DNA of 64,000 nt from DATKEJ01 sp963768715. Lineage in GTDB: Bacteria; Bacteroidota; Rhodothermia; Rhodothermales; DATKEJ01. The DNA lies in the NCBI GenBank assembly GCA_963768715.1, contig CAVYJC010000011.1, forward strand, positions 310,001 to 374,000, given 5' to 3'. Made by a program: the position numbers and the translations under genes. A model generated the notes under the pieces. It was given only the letters and a program-made list of their open reading frames with translations. It had not been told where the DNA came from and made no database searches. How positions within the stretch are numbered: the stretch's first letter is position 1; every line of letters starts with the position of its first letter. Shown piece after piece: positions 45,601-53,104 of this stretch.

Positions 45601-45811
45601 GTTCTTTCTCGATGGTGCGGCTGACCTCGACCTCGACATCCTGTGCGGATGCTCCAGGATAGACGCTCACTACGGCGATCTTGGGGCGTTCCGAATCGGG
45701 GAAGAGATTGACAGGCATGCGGCGGTAGCCAATGAATCCGACAATCGCCGCGAGCAAGACTAACGAAACCAATAAATGCGGTTTCTTCAGGTATGAATCA
45801 ATGAGGTCCAT
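42686..45811 (-). CDS. RND-family efflux permease (hydrophobe/amphiphile type)
   Basis: 1041 aa inner-membrane proton antiporter: twelve-helix layout with two large periplasmic loops. The proton-relay Asp pair is in G-M-L-L-D-D-A-I-V-V-L-E-N, and G-x-G-type helix motifs and the C-terminal M-L-L-A-G-I-V-V-K-N-S repeat are present. It lacks a CzcA-type metal signature, so drug or lipid substrates are more likely than metals, but the substrate is unknown. It is the last gene of the minus-strand order tolC, MFP, RND, which would form one tripartite pump. It runs towards the integrase. Confidence 0.95.
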   Translation of the reverse strand: MDLIDSYLKKPHLLVSLVLLAAIVGFIGYRRMPVNLFPDSERPKIAVVSVYPGASAQDVEVEVSRTIEKELNTIEGVRLVTSVSKDEVSAVTVEFEYAKGLSGAATDVANGLQKIKALLPESLRPPMIFKVSSATPAVLTLALRPKEDSSLDLSMVRQLADNTIKERLLQLAEVANVEVFGAHQPVIRVDLNRDALERYHLTASMIRQTLAAFNANQPMGLLITGDSQFLLKRVGQFQRVSDIGRIPIAHRDGGDVYLGDVSRIHRSIFEPQSSYHGNGEPAIAVAIQRATSGVALNTITDVASVLPELEQTYPGIDFSIPDTQGELIGLSVGNMLDALRDAILMTILVIFLFLADVRGMVLAAISIPFTYLLTFAVMWLIGYEFNMVTLTAVIIAVGMLLDDAIVVLENIERHYHDVGTNVRDAVLRGTKEVMLAIFSGTYATVMVLLPIIFIGGFVQTVLRPLSISLTIALIASYVVSVTIIPLLAPVILRRTRNAGRNRFERLIYKFDEYVVTPIREFYVRLTGTALQHRFLFLLAGIILLVAAALQMPLVGRDLMPPMDTGIVKINFETDANTSLTGTDAILTRMEKVIQERPEVTSISSVIGSEPAVISFGAGRTAQQGQITVHLVDRFHRENTIWEIETDLRNRLQVLPGVKTMDVFDFGATPLSSIRASVDVMISGPDLATLDSLGSLVEQRLRNHVRDATSITRSWTMDNEEIGFTAAPEKLALYQVSPSAISGQLQGVVRGLPGSIFRVPNQDGLNIWLQLDSEQREHAAQLETFPVLTPHGSVPLEQLGHIERHFTTPVITRQGLQRTLDITAFRTKRPISHMQEDVETALAGFRLPPGYHISHEGEIKQMQESFGRLGQALILGLILLYFSLVPAFRSWLHPLTIMSAIPLALIGAAWSMLLAGKHGSMPSMMGMILLAGIVVKNSILLIDFISTARAGGASVHDALIDSVRIRTRPILMTAVGTSVGMIPIAAEWAIGLERLSPLAVVAIGGLMVSTFLTMVYVPIFYSLFEEGRLALLQRFGHKVAAS

Positions 45812-45814
45812 GAC

Positions 45815-46933
45815 TTACCTCTCATCGTTCGAGTGGACCGGAGAGACGATCATTCCTTCGGCTAGACCCATCAGCCTAGACGGACGAGCAACGACGACCT
45901 CGTCACCTTCGTTAAGCTCACCCTCGACGACGGCCTCGACGAGGGAACGGTTTGCGACCGATACGTCGACGACGTGCACTGAGTGGCCTCCCTCACCCGA
46001 ATTCTGAATCTGAAGGACGTGAGCTCCATTGCCGCCTTCGAGTAGGGCATCCAGTGGAACGAGCAACCCCTTGCCTCCTTCGAGATGCAAGTCAACCCCG
46101 ACCGTCGCGCCGACGACGAGATCTGGAGAAGGTTCGACAACGTCGATCTCGATCGTCCCAAGGTGGTTGTCCTCCATCGCGGGGAAGACTCGAGAAACGG
46201 TTAGTCTGAGCCGCCCTTCCCGAATCTCAAGGTCTACCGGGGTTCCTTCCTTCACAGACAGCATGACTGCGGGAGGGACTTTCGCGCGAACTCTGACTGT
46301 GTTTTGCCTGATCACTCGAACAAGAGGATGGCCAAGCACGGCGAGATCACCAGGATCGACCAGACGCGCGGAGACAACACCGTCGACTGGGGATCGAACG
46401 ACGGCATAGGCCATGCGCGTTCTCGCCCGGTGAAGCTGAGCATTGGCCACTGCCATGTGGCTCCGGCTAGCCGTCTCGGCGGATTGGGAACGTTCCCACT
46501 GTTCCTGGGAGATGGCTTCATTCTCGAATAGCTTCCCGTCGCGGGCGGTTGCTGCGGCCTGCGTACTTTGGGCCATCTGGGCCGCCTCGACGTTAGCCTC
46601 AGCTTCGAGGACCGCATCTCTGAGTTCCTGAGAATCGAGGACGGCCAGCACTTCGCCTTTTTTCACTCTCTGGCCCTCGCGGACACGAATCTCATCAACG
46701 GTGCTCACGACGCGCGATGCAACATCTGCCTCGTCGGCACCGCGAACCTCCCCAAGTACGTGGTCGATACTCTCTATTCGTCCAACACGGACGGTGGCGA
46801 CCTGAACGCTGGTGGGGATTGACCGGAGCAACGGCATGTTCTCTTTTTCAGTCATGCGCTTGTATCGCACGCCGGCCAGGATGGCCACGACGAGCGCGAC
46901 GGTGGCGACAGTCAGTATTCTGTGGCGCTTCAT
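45815..46933 (-). CDS. efflux RND transporter periplasmic adaptor (membrane fusion protein)
   Basis: 372 aa with a single N-terminal membrane helix (about 8-25). Domains follow the HlyD/AcrA plan: barrel-sandwich half with V-S-T-V-D-E-I-R-V-R-E-G-Q-R-V-K-K-G, alpha hairpin (about 105-165), second half R-S-P-V-D-G-V-V, then beta-barrel and membrane-proximal domains. It bridges the RND permease and the TolC-like channel. Its start overlaps the end of the tolC-like gene by 4 bases, and the RND gene begins 3 bases after its stop. Confidence 0.93.
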   Translation of the reverse strand: MKRHRILTVATVALVVAILAGVRYKRMTEKENMPLLRSIPTSVQVATVRVGRIESIDHVLGEVRGADEADVASRVVSTVDEIRVREGQRVKKGEVLAVLDSQELRDAVLEAEANVEAAQMAQSTQAAATARDGKLFENEAISQEQWERSQSAETASRSHMAVANAQLHRARTRMAYAVVRSPVDGVVSARLVDPGDLAVLGHPLVRVIRQNTVRVRAKVPPAVMLSVKEGTPVDLEIREGRLRLTVSRVFPAMEDNHLGTIEIDVVEPSPDLVVGATVGVDLHLEGGKGLLVPLDALLEGGNGAHVLQIQNSGEGGHSVHVVDVSVANRSLVEAVVEGELNEGDEVVVARPSRLMGLAEGMIVSPVHSNDER

Positions 46934-48387
46934 CGGATCACCTCCTTCTCTACGATAGCATTGATTCTGGCCGCGGTGATTAGAACATCTCCCTCGGCCT
47001 TAGCCAACATGGCCTTGGCGGCCGTTGCGTGGGTCTGCGCACGCAGGAAGTCCTCAATCGTGCCGGCCCCTGTCTCATATCGGATACCCTCGATGCGTGC
47101 AGCCTCACGGCTTGCGTCCACACGTTTCATTGCGGCGCTCAACGCGCTCTTGCTGGCAGTCAACCTCGCGAGGCTGCTTTGCAGGTCCACCTCGAGCTGG
47201 CGTTGCGTCTGAGTCCCCGCCAATTCAGCTGCTCGTTGCTGGGCACTGGCGCTTTGATAGGCCGCGAGACGGCGTCCACCGGCAAAGATTGGCAGTGACA
47301 CGCCGACTGTCAGCTCCCAGGTCTCCTCGGCTCCGACAACCGATGGGGCCCTATGCCCGAGAAGATTGCCTCGGAAGCTGACTTTCGGGAGGAACTCGGA
47401 GCGGACGATGTGTTTGCTGCTTTCGGCCTGTCCGATTCGCAATTCGGCGGCACGGGACGTGGAGCTGGCCGCGAGTAACTGCGACCAGTCAACATCGCCG
47501 ACAGGCGCCTGGGGGAACCGCGGTGGAAACGGATCGAGTTCGAAGAGTTGATCGATCGGACGATCGAGAAGAGCCGCAAGCATGGCCCGGGCATGGACCT
47601 TATCAGCATTGGCATTCGCCAACTCGGCTCGGGCTTCCTCCAACGTCTCGACCATCTTCAGGAGATCGACGTTCGGTCTCTTCCCCGAGTCGACCATGAG
47701 TTTCAGATGCTCGAGGGTCTTGTCGAGTGTGTTGACCTGCTCCTCGTAGGCATCGATCGCGTGGTCTACCGCCTGGTTGGCGGCATAAATTGAGATTACA
47801 TTAAAGCGTACTTGCCAGCGCGCACCACTGAGCAGAGCCTTCGTCTCATCGGCTTTCAAGCGCGCCAGTTTCATATTGGCATGAAGCTTACCACCAATGT
47901 AGAGAGGCAACTCAAAGGTCAGGCCGTAATGCAGTTGGTCACGATCAAAAGGCATATTGTCGAATCCAAGGGCCAGAAGTTGGCTCGACATGGGTAGCAG
48001 AATCTGATCATCCTGATAATGGCTGCCCCATGCCACGGCGTCGATCTCGCCGAAATGTTGTCGAAAGGCGGCGGCGGCCGATCGCTCGGCGCTTTCGACC
48101 TGCTGCTCCACTGCCCGCAGACCGGGATTGCTCGTCAGAGCTTCCTGAACTGCCTGGTCCATGCCAAGATGGAGCGGAGCTGTCGCTGCCTCGTCCCCTG
48201 AAGTGGCTGTCCCGGCAAGTATCTGCGCCGAGACGTTTCCAGGTGAAGCGATCTGCAGAACGAGGAGTGCAGCCACAATCGTCGGAATGAATCTCAGAGA
48301 GATCAGACGCGAACACCGGAACCGATTCCGAGCTTTGAGCGCACTCGACCACCCGTACCGGAGCGCAAGTGCGACGGCTTCAGTCAT
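46930..48387 (-). CDS. TolC family outer-membrane efflux channel
   Basis: 485 aa from the ATG at 48387; an internal start nearer the signal core (hydrophobic stretch about residues 33-52, cleavage near V-S-A-Q) is possible, as the N-terminal extension is long. The mature part has the two structural repeats of outer-membrane factors: L-x-x-A-V-Q-E-A-L-T-S-N-P-G-L near the start and long coiled-coil helices, with E-L-P-L-Y-I-G-G-K and V-S-L-P-I-F-A-G-G-R as the two barrel-entry elements. It is the exit duct of the pump encoded downstream. Confidence 0.92.
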   Translation of the reverse strand: MTEAVALALRYGWSSALKARNRFRCSRLISLRFIPTIVAALLVLQIASPGNVSAQILAGTATSGDEAATAPLHLGMDQAVQEALTSNPGLRAVEQQVESAERSAAAAFRQHFGEIDAVAWGSHYQDDQILLPMSSQLLALGFDNMPFDRDQLHYGLTFELPLYIGGKLHANMKLARLKADETKALLSGARWQVRFNVISIYAANQAVDHAIDAYEEQVNTLDKTLEHLKLMVDSGKRPNVDLLKMVETLEEARAELANANADKVHARAMLAALLDRPIDQLFELDPFPPRFPQAPVGDVDWSQLLAASSTSRAAELRIGQAESSKHIVRSEFLPKVSFRGNLLGHRAPSVVGAEETWELTVGVSLPIFAGGRRLAAYQSASAQQRAAELAGTQTQRQLEVDLQSSLARLTASKSALSAAMKRVDASREAARIEGIRYETGAGTIEDFLRAQTHATAAKAMLAKAEGDVLITAARINAIVEKEVIR

Positions 48388-48487
48388 GGCGGTTCTCCGT
48401 TTACTTTAATCTTCTTGAGTAACTCTGCTGGCCCAGGTCTTACCGGGCAGTGTCGCAGGAAAACTAGAAGTAGATCGGAGGCGGCGC

Positions 48488-48503
48488 CTTGACCGCGGTC
48501 AAG
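48488..48503. promoter_or_regulatory. Fnr/Dnr-like operator upstream of the efflux operon
   Basis: CTTGACCGCGGTCAAG is a perfect 16-bp palindrome with core TTGAC-N4-GTCAA, about 100 bases upstream of the tolC-like start and 12 bases after the stop of the Crp/Fnr gene. It is the kind of site bound by Crp/Fnr-superfamily proteins, and the adjacent regulator is the natural candidate. Confidence 0.7.
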
Positions 48504-48514
48504 AGATGAGAAAT

Positions 48515-49192
48515 TCAGACTACTGGTTCGGCAGCCAGCCTTAGTTCCTTTCGGTCGAGGACACGGTAGCGCCCGTGGCCGATCCGCTTAATGATGTCTT
48601 CATCAGCCAGACTCGACAATGCCCTCGAGAGCGTTTCGGGGGCGATTCCGATGGCGGCGGCAAGCTCATGGGCCGCTACAGGAAACTTGATTGCGACAGG
48701 GTCATCGTTCACCGATTCCGGGATAAGCCCGAGAAGCGCCGACGCAACACGGGATCGAGCACCTGGTGTGGAAATGTTTTGGATGAGATCAAAGGCAGCC
48801 CGGAGGCGGAGTCCCAAAAGCTCGATCAGTTTGAGGGCAACCTCCGGTTCGGTACGAAGAACGTCGAGAAGCGCCGAGCGAGACATGACCTCTGCCTCGA
48901 CGGCGTCGATTGCCTGGGCATAGGCGGGATACGGCCGTCCGTCCAAAAAGGGCAAGAAGCCGAAGACGTCACCGGGGCCGAAAAGGTACAATGTGATGGA
49001 TCGGCCGGTTGGAAGGAGACGGTACACCTTGACTTTGCCCGATCTGATCGCCACCAGCATGCCCGATGTCTCTCCCTCCATCCAGAGGAACTCATCTTTT
49101 TGAAACCTGCGAACATGGAGATATTCTTTGAACAATTGCCGAGTCTGACTCGCAAGATGATGTAGCTCCAAGGCGGAGGCCGTGATATTCAT
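48515..49192 (-). CDS. Crp/Fnr family transcriptional regulator
   Basis: 225 aa. A cyclic-nucleotide-binding-type beta-roll (about 15-125; G-D-V-F-G-F-L-P-F segment) is followed by a dimer helix and a C-terminal HTH (about 165-215) with E-L-A-A-A-I-G-I-A-P-E-T-L-S-R-A-L. There is no N-terminal Cys cluster as in oxygen-sensing Fnr, so it may sense a nucleotide, nitric oxide/haem or something else; the Arg/Glu of cAMP binding is not evident. Same strand as, and 127 bases upstream of, the efflux operon, with a matching palindrome between them. Probable local regulator. Confidence 0.9.
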   Translation of the reverse strand: MNITASALELHHLASQTRQLFKEYLHVRRFQKDEFLWMEGETSGMLVAIRSGKVKVYRLLPTGRSITLYLFGPGDVFGFLPFLDGRPYPAYAQAIDAVEAEVMSRSALLDVLRTEPEVALKLIELLGLRLRAAFDLIQNISTPGARSRVASALLGLIPESVNDDPVAIKFPVAAHELAAAIGIAPETLSRALSSLADEDIIKRIGHGRYRVLDRKELRLAAEPVV

Positions 49193-49348
49193 TGTCGTTG
49201 CTTCTGTCGGTCAGGTACGTCTTCAGCAGGTGCCGAAATCACTGATCAGCGTGGTAGGCCAAGTCGTTCTAAATGTTCGCCCAGTTTCGTGGACGGATCG
49301 CGCCATCGATCGGTAGTCTCAGCACTCGATATATCGCCCAGGATACGA

Positions 49349-49394
49349 GCGGGATAAGCTAAGGAACAGTGCGGCGGACAAGATTAAGATCTGA
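49349..49394 (+). pseudogene. remnant of a second integrase gene (last 14 codons)
   Basis: CGG at 49350 to TGA at 49394 would read R-D-K-L-R-N-S-A-A-D-K-I-K-I, equal to the end of the integrase except Asn for Asp. Six of seven base changes are silent, which suggests that the sequence was once coding in a homologous gene. No integrase similarity is visible further upstream. Confidence 0.7.
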
Positions 49395-49435
49395 CGACGA
49401 AAGTCTTTCGTCTTTCGTCAAAGGTCGAGCGTCCA
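49349..49435 (+). repeat. long direct repeat, copy B
   Basis: Same orientation as copy A (42511-42590), about 6.8 kb away. It differs mainly by an extra 7-bp unit (TTTCGTC) after the stop. Confidence 0.85.
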
Positions 49436-49438
49436 AAG
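49397..49438 (+). repeat. 7-bp period repeats in copy B
   Basis: Units ACGAAAG, TCTTTCG, TCTTTCG, TCAAAGG, TCGAGCG, TCCAAAG. GACGAAAG-T-CTTTCGTC (49396-49412) is also a perfect inverted repeat that could fold as a hairpin. Confidence 0.6.
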
Positions 49439-49526
49439 TAGACAACGAGTGCTACGGATCAACTGAAAATGGGCCATTGGTCCGGATCTGCGTAGACTCA
49501 GCGTGGAGCGGGTGATATATTCGGAC

Positions 49527-50111
49527 ATGGAGACCCTCCCCTACTCACCCGAAGCCGTTACACGGATTCTGGAGTCAGCCGAGCGACGAGACGTTGACCC
49601 GCTCGATCAACTCCTGCCCGTCGTTTACAGTGAGCTGCGCCTCATGGCAAAGCGAGCGCTGGCGAAGGAGTCGTCAAATCAAACCCTTGTTACTACAGAG
49701 CTTGTGCATGAGGCTTATCTTCGTCTGGCGGCTTCTTCGTCAGTAACGGAGAAGGGGCGTACTTATTTCTTTGGTGCCGCATCCCGCGCGATGCGACTTA
49801 TTCTGGTTGATCGTGCCCGGCGCCGAGCGAGCCAGAAACGCGGCGGGGGCATAAGACCGGAACGTCTATCGGAAGCAGACGCCGTACTTGACGAATTCGT
49901 GACCGACATTATCGATCTCGACAAAGCCCTTGAGGAGCTCGGCGCGCTCAGTCCGAGAGCAGTCAGAGTGATCGAATGCCGCTACTTTGGTGGTCTGACG
50001 CTTGAGGAAACCGCAGACGCGTTGAATACGTCGAGCCGCACCGTCAAGCGTGACTGGGTCCTTGCCAAGGGCTTCCTGAAGAAGAGCTTGAAGCGCGAAC
50101 CAGACGTGTGA
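49527..50111 (+). CDS. ECF-type RNA polymerase sigma factor (TIGR02999 group)
   Basis: About 194 aa from ATG 49527 (GTG 49503 is an alternative). Sigma region 2 is about 15-85 (L-V-H-E-A-Y-L-R-L) and region 4 about 130-190 (L-S-P-R-A-V-R-V-I-E-C-R-Y-F-G-G-L-T-L-E-E-T). This group, abundant in Acidobacteria, Planctomycetes and Rhodothermia, is usually adjacent to a serine/threonine kinase gene, as here (34 bases), and is thought to be controlled by that kinase. No anti-sigma factor is adjacent. Targets unknown. Confidence 0.92.
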   Translation: METLPYSPEAVTRILESAERRDVDPLDQLLPVVYSELRLMAKRALAKESSNQTLVTTELVHEAYLRLAASSSVTEKGRTYFFGAASRAMRLILVDRARRRASQKRGGGIRPERLSEADAVLDEFVTDIIDLDKALEELGALSPRAVRVIECRYFGGLTLEETADALNTSSRTVKRDWVLAKGFLKKSLKREPDV

Positions 50112-50144
50112 GCTGGCCCGATCGGAGTCAATTCCCCGAAGGCT

Positions 50145-52970
50145 ATGGTCAAAGACCCGCGGTTTCCAACATCAAGTCATCGCGATACGACATTGATGAG
50201 ATCTAATCTTTGGCGCAGGCTCGAGGACCTGTTTGCCGTCGTTCTGGATGCGCCACCCGGTGAGCGACGGGCGTTGGTTGAGGCTCAATGCGGGGATGAC
50301 TTTGAGCTTAAGACAGAAGCCCTGTCGTATCTCGACGCCATCGAGGCTTCGCAAGGATTTCTCGAGGAGCTGGATACTGAACTCGCCGGAAGACTCATTT
50401 CGGATGGGTCTGAACTCGCGATCGGAAGTCGGGTAGGTCCTTTTCGCATTCTGGAGGAACTGGGCCACGGCGGCATGGGCACGGTCTATCTGGCCGAGCG
50501 TGTCGAGGGCGATTTTGAACAGCAAGTCGCACTGAAGGTTATCCGGTGGAGCGGCTTGTCGTATCAGCTAAGAGAACGATTCTACGTGGAAAGGCAGATT
50601 CTCGCCAGGCTGCAGCACCCGGGAATTGCGCGGCTTCTGGACGGTGGAATCACCGAGGAGGGCGATCCCTGGTTTGCAATGGAGGTCGTCGAGGGGCGAC
50701 CCATCACCGATTTTTGCTCTGAACGCGGACTGAACCAGCAGCAGAGGATTTCGTTGTTCCTGGAGGTCTGCGATGCGGTCCGATATGCTCACCGGCTGTT
50801 GGTTGTCCATCGGGATCTAAAACCGTCGAACATTCTGATCAACTCGGATGGTCGACCGAAGCTCGTCGATTTCGGTATCGCTAAAGCACTCAGTGATCCG
50901 GAGGGCGACGGGACGAACGAAGACAGGCTTTACGGATTTGCGGCGACCCCGGAGTATACCGCGCCTGAGGTTCTTTCGGAGGGCACGATCACGACCGGGT
51001 CCGACGTGTTCTCTCTGGCCGTCGTACTGCACGAGCTGCTCGTAGGCGTTCGGCCTATCGTCTTGGCCGACACCGAATCCCCGGATGCACCCGCTGAGGA
51101 CGAAGCTTCATCTGCACGCTCGACACCGCACGAGCCACTTGCGAGAGAACCCGCGTCGGTGCCGCTCAAACCGGATCTCGAGGCGATTATCCAGAAGGGT
51201 ATCGATCCCGACCCCGAACGTCGTTACAGAACCATTGAAGATTTCGAGTCGGATATTGGGCGATTCATGGATTCGCGACCGATCACGGCAAGACCCAATA
51301 CACCGGCGTATCGGTTCGGGAAGTTCGTCAGGCGAAATCGTGGCGCCGTATTGGCCGCGCTGCTGGTCATTCTTTCGCTGATGGGCGGGCTGATCGTTTC
51401 TATCACCCAGACGCGAGAGGCACGCCAGCAGGCCGTCCGTGCCGAAGAGATCAAGGACTTTCTCATCCGTGCGTTCGATGCGGCTGGACCGGCGACGGCG
51501 CGCGGCGAGACGCTCACGGCGCGACAGATCCTCGATGAGGGCGCCCGGCGAATCCGAACCGAGCTTGTCGACCAACCCGAGGTACAAATAGAGCTTCAAA
51601 TGGTCCTCGGGTCGATCTATCGCGAGCTTGGTCTATTCGCCCAGTCCGATACGCTTCTGTCTGACGCCGTATCAGCCGGCCGGGTCACGTTCGACGGCGA
51701 GGATCAGAGAATGGGCTCCCTCATTGGAGAACTGGCTAGTCTCAGACTGGAACAGAGCCGACTTCAAGAAGCAGACTCACTATTCCGAATTGCGCTTGAT
51801 TTGCGAAAAAGACTGGCCCCTTCTGCAAGCCCGGAAATTGCGGCCGGCCTGACGGGTCTGGCAAATACACGTACCCAGCTCGGAGAATTTGAGGAGGCTG
51901 AGGCACTGCATCGAGAGGCCTTGAAGATCGACGAGATTGCATTTGGCGGTGACGACCTTACCGTTGCGGAGGATCTGCAGAACCTTGGCTGGGTAGTTTG
52001 GAGATTGGCCAAGTACAGCGAGGCCGACTCGGTCTTGAACCGAGCACTCACGATCCAAAGGCACCACAAAAAGGCGGATGATCACAAAGTGGCGCTGACC
52101 CTGGCTACGCTGGGGAAAGTCAAATCGTCGCTCGGCGACGAGGCGGCTGCAGAGAAACTCCATCGCGATGCGCTCGCGCTGCGAAGGCGGATCCTCGGTG
52201 ACCGACACCCGGACGTGGCGTTGTCGTTGTCTGACCTCGCCCTGGTGGTACAGCGGCAGGGCCGCCTTGACGAAGCCTCGGATCTCTTTGAGGAAGCCCT
52301 CGATCTCGAATCCTCCTCACTAGGGTGGGAACACGCCTACACGATCAACACGCTCAATAACCTCGCGATCTGCAACTATCAGATGGGACAGATTGCCCTC
52401 GGCGTTGAGCGTATGAAGCGTGTCGTCGATCTCCGGACAAAGACCGTCGGCGGAGATCACGCAGATGCTCTCACCGCTGAGAATAATCTCGGTGCCATGC
52501 TGCACGCCATGGGCGCAGACAGAGAAGCACTTCAATGGCTCGAGCGAGTCAACAAGACCAGGATTTCTCAGGGACGAGAAAACGAAATCGACAACGGTTT
52601 CACCCAGAAGAACCTCGGAGATGTCTACTCCGCGTTGTCAATGGATGCTGAAACCGAGAAGGCGTACGTTGCGGCGCTCAATATTCTGCGTCCCAAGTTG
52701 CCTGCAAACAGCTTCCGGATTGGAGATGCCGAAGCCGCCTTGGGCGAGCTGCTCGTGAAGTCGAAGCAGTATGGTCGTGCTATTCCGCTGCTGCGCGACG
52801 CCGTCCGCGTTCGTACGGAGAATGAGGGCCCCGACAATCCAAAGACTGTAGAGACGCAAGAATGGCTCTCAAAGGCTCTTGGCGCCACCAGGGCGCTGGA
52901 TGAGGCGGAACGCTTGCGCCTGGAGGACGACTCCGTCGCAGCTCCAACTCCAAAATCGACGACCCATTAG
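50145..52970 (+). CDS. serine/threonine protein kinase with TPR repeats
   Basis: 941 aa from ATG 50145 (ATG 50196 is an alternative). Residues about 95-395 are a Hanks-type kinase: P-loop G-H-G-G-M-G-T-V-Y, catalytic Lys about 131 (A-L-K-V), H-R-D-L-K-P-S-N at 222-229 and D-F-G at 242-244. One membrane helix (about 405-425) precedes a C-terminal region with many tetratricopeptide repeats, of the kind A-L-x-x-x-E-x-x-L-G-D-x-H-P-D, presumably a sensor or protein-docking surface. Located behind an ECF sigma gene, it likely sits in the inner membrane with the kinase in the cytoplasm and TPRs on the far side. Confidence 0.92.
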   Translation: MVKDPRFPTSSHRDTTLMRSNLWRRLEDLFAVVLDAPPGERRALVEAQCGDDFELKTEALSYLDAIEASQGFLEELDTELAGRLISDGSELAIGSRVGPFRILEELGHGGMGTVYLAERVEGDFEQQVALKVIRWSGLSYQLRERFYVERQILARLQHPGIARLLDGGITEEGDPWFAMEVVEGRPITDFCSERGLNQQQRISLFLEVCDAVRYAHRLLVVHRDLKPSNILINSDGRPKLVDFGIAKALSDPEGDGTNEDRLYGFAATPEYTAPEVLSEGTITTGSDVFSLAVVLHELLVGVRPIVLADTESPDAPAEDEASSARSTPHEPLAREPASVPLKPDLEAIIQKGIDPDPERRYRTIEDFESDIGRFMDSRPITARPNTPAYRFGKFVRRNRGAVLAALLVILSLMGGLIVSITQTREARQQAVRAEEIKDFLIRAFDAAGPATARGETLTARQILDEGARRIRTELVDQPEVQIELQMVLGSIYRELGLFAQSDTLLSDAVSAGRVTFDGEDQRMGSLIGELASLRLEQSRLQEADSLFRIALDLRKRLAPSASPEIAAGLTGLANTRTQLGEFEEAEALHREALKIDEIAFGGDDLTVAEDLQNLGWVVWRLAKYSEADSVLNRALTIQRHHKKADDHKVALTLATLGKVKSSLGDEAAAEKLHRDALALRRRILGDRHPDVALSLSDLALVVQRQGRLDEASDLFEEALDLESSSLGWEHAYTINTLNNLAICNYQMGQIALGVERMKRVVDLRTKTVGGDHADALTAENNLGAMLHAMGADREALQWLERVNKTRISQGRENEIDNGFTQKNLGDVYSALSMDAETEKAYVAALNILRPKLPANSFRIGDAEAALGELLVKSKQYGRAIPLLRDAVRVRTENEGPDNPKTVETQEWLSKALGATRALDEAERLRLEDDSVAAPTPKSTTH

Positions 52971-53104
52971 CACCTCGCACGATACCTCGGACCCTAACCC
53001 TTCCCAACTCGTCTCAGAGCAGTAATAGCGAACAAACTCACGGCTGGTCCGCTTTGTAAGCCTGGAGCCCGGAACCTGGCACCCCGAACCCCGAACATCT
53101 CACA
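52971..53104. other. repeat-containing spacer before miaA
   Basis: 134 bases. The first part (TAGCACC TCGCACG ATACCTC GGACCCT) is loosely 7-periodic and shares words with the tract at 41559. The 3' part has the CCYGGA heptads (53061-53095). Confidence 0.5.
53061..53095 (+). repeat. CCTGGAG/CCCGGAA-type 7-bp tandem repeats
   Basis: Units CCTGGAG, CCCGGAA, CCTGGCA, CCCCGAA, CCCCGAA, ending 9 bases before the miaA start. They match the reverse complement of the tract at 41264-41291. Confidence 0.75.

Larger units (their letters stand above)
41609..49435. mobile_element. putative integrase-bounded island carrying an RND efflux operon
   Basis: The region is bracketed on the right by a copy of the integrase 3' end and flank (49349-49435), matching 42511-42590. 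Between lie only the crp/fnr-tolC-mfp-RND operon and 7-bp repeat tracts. It is proposed as an acquired module; neither ends nor mobility are proven, and no second complete integrase is present. Confidence 0.4.
49193..49526. other. gap between crp/fnr and the sigma factor gene
   Basis: It holds the integrase 3' remnant (copy B, 49349-49435) and its 7-bp repeats; nothing else is supported. A near-palindrome CACTGATCAGCGTG is present upstream of the crp/fnr start. Confidence 0.6.

Noticed and set aside
48515..49192. Oxygen-sensing Fnr with an iron-sulfur cluster
   Set aside because: No N-terminal cysteine cluster is visible.
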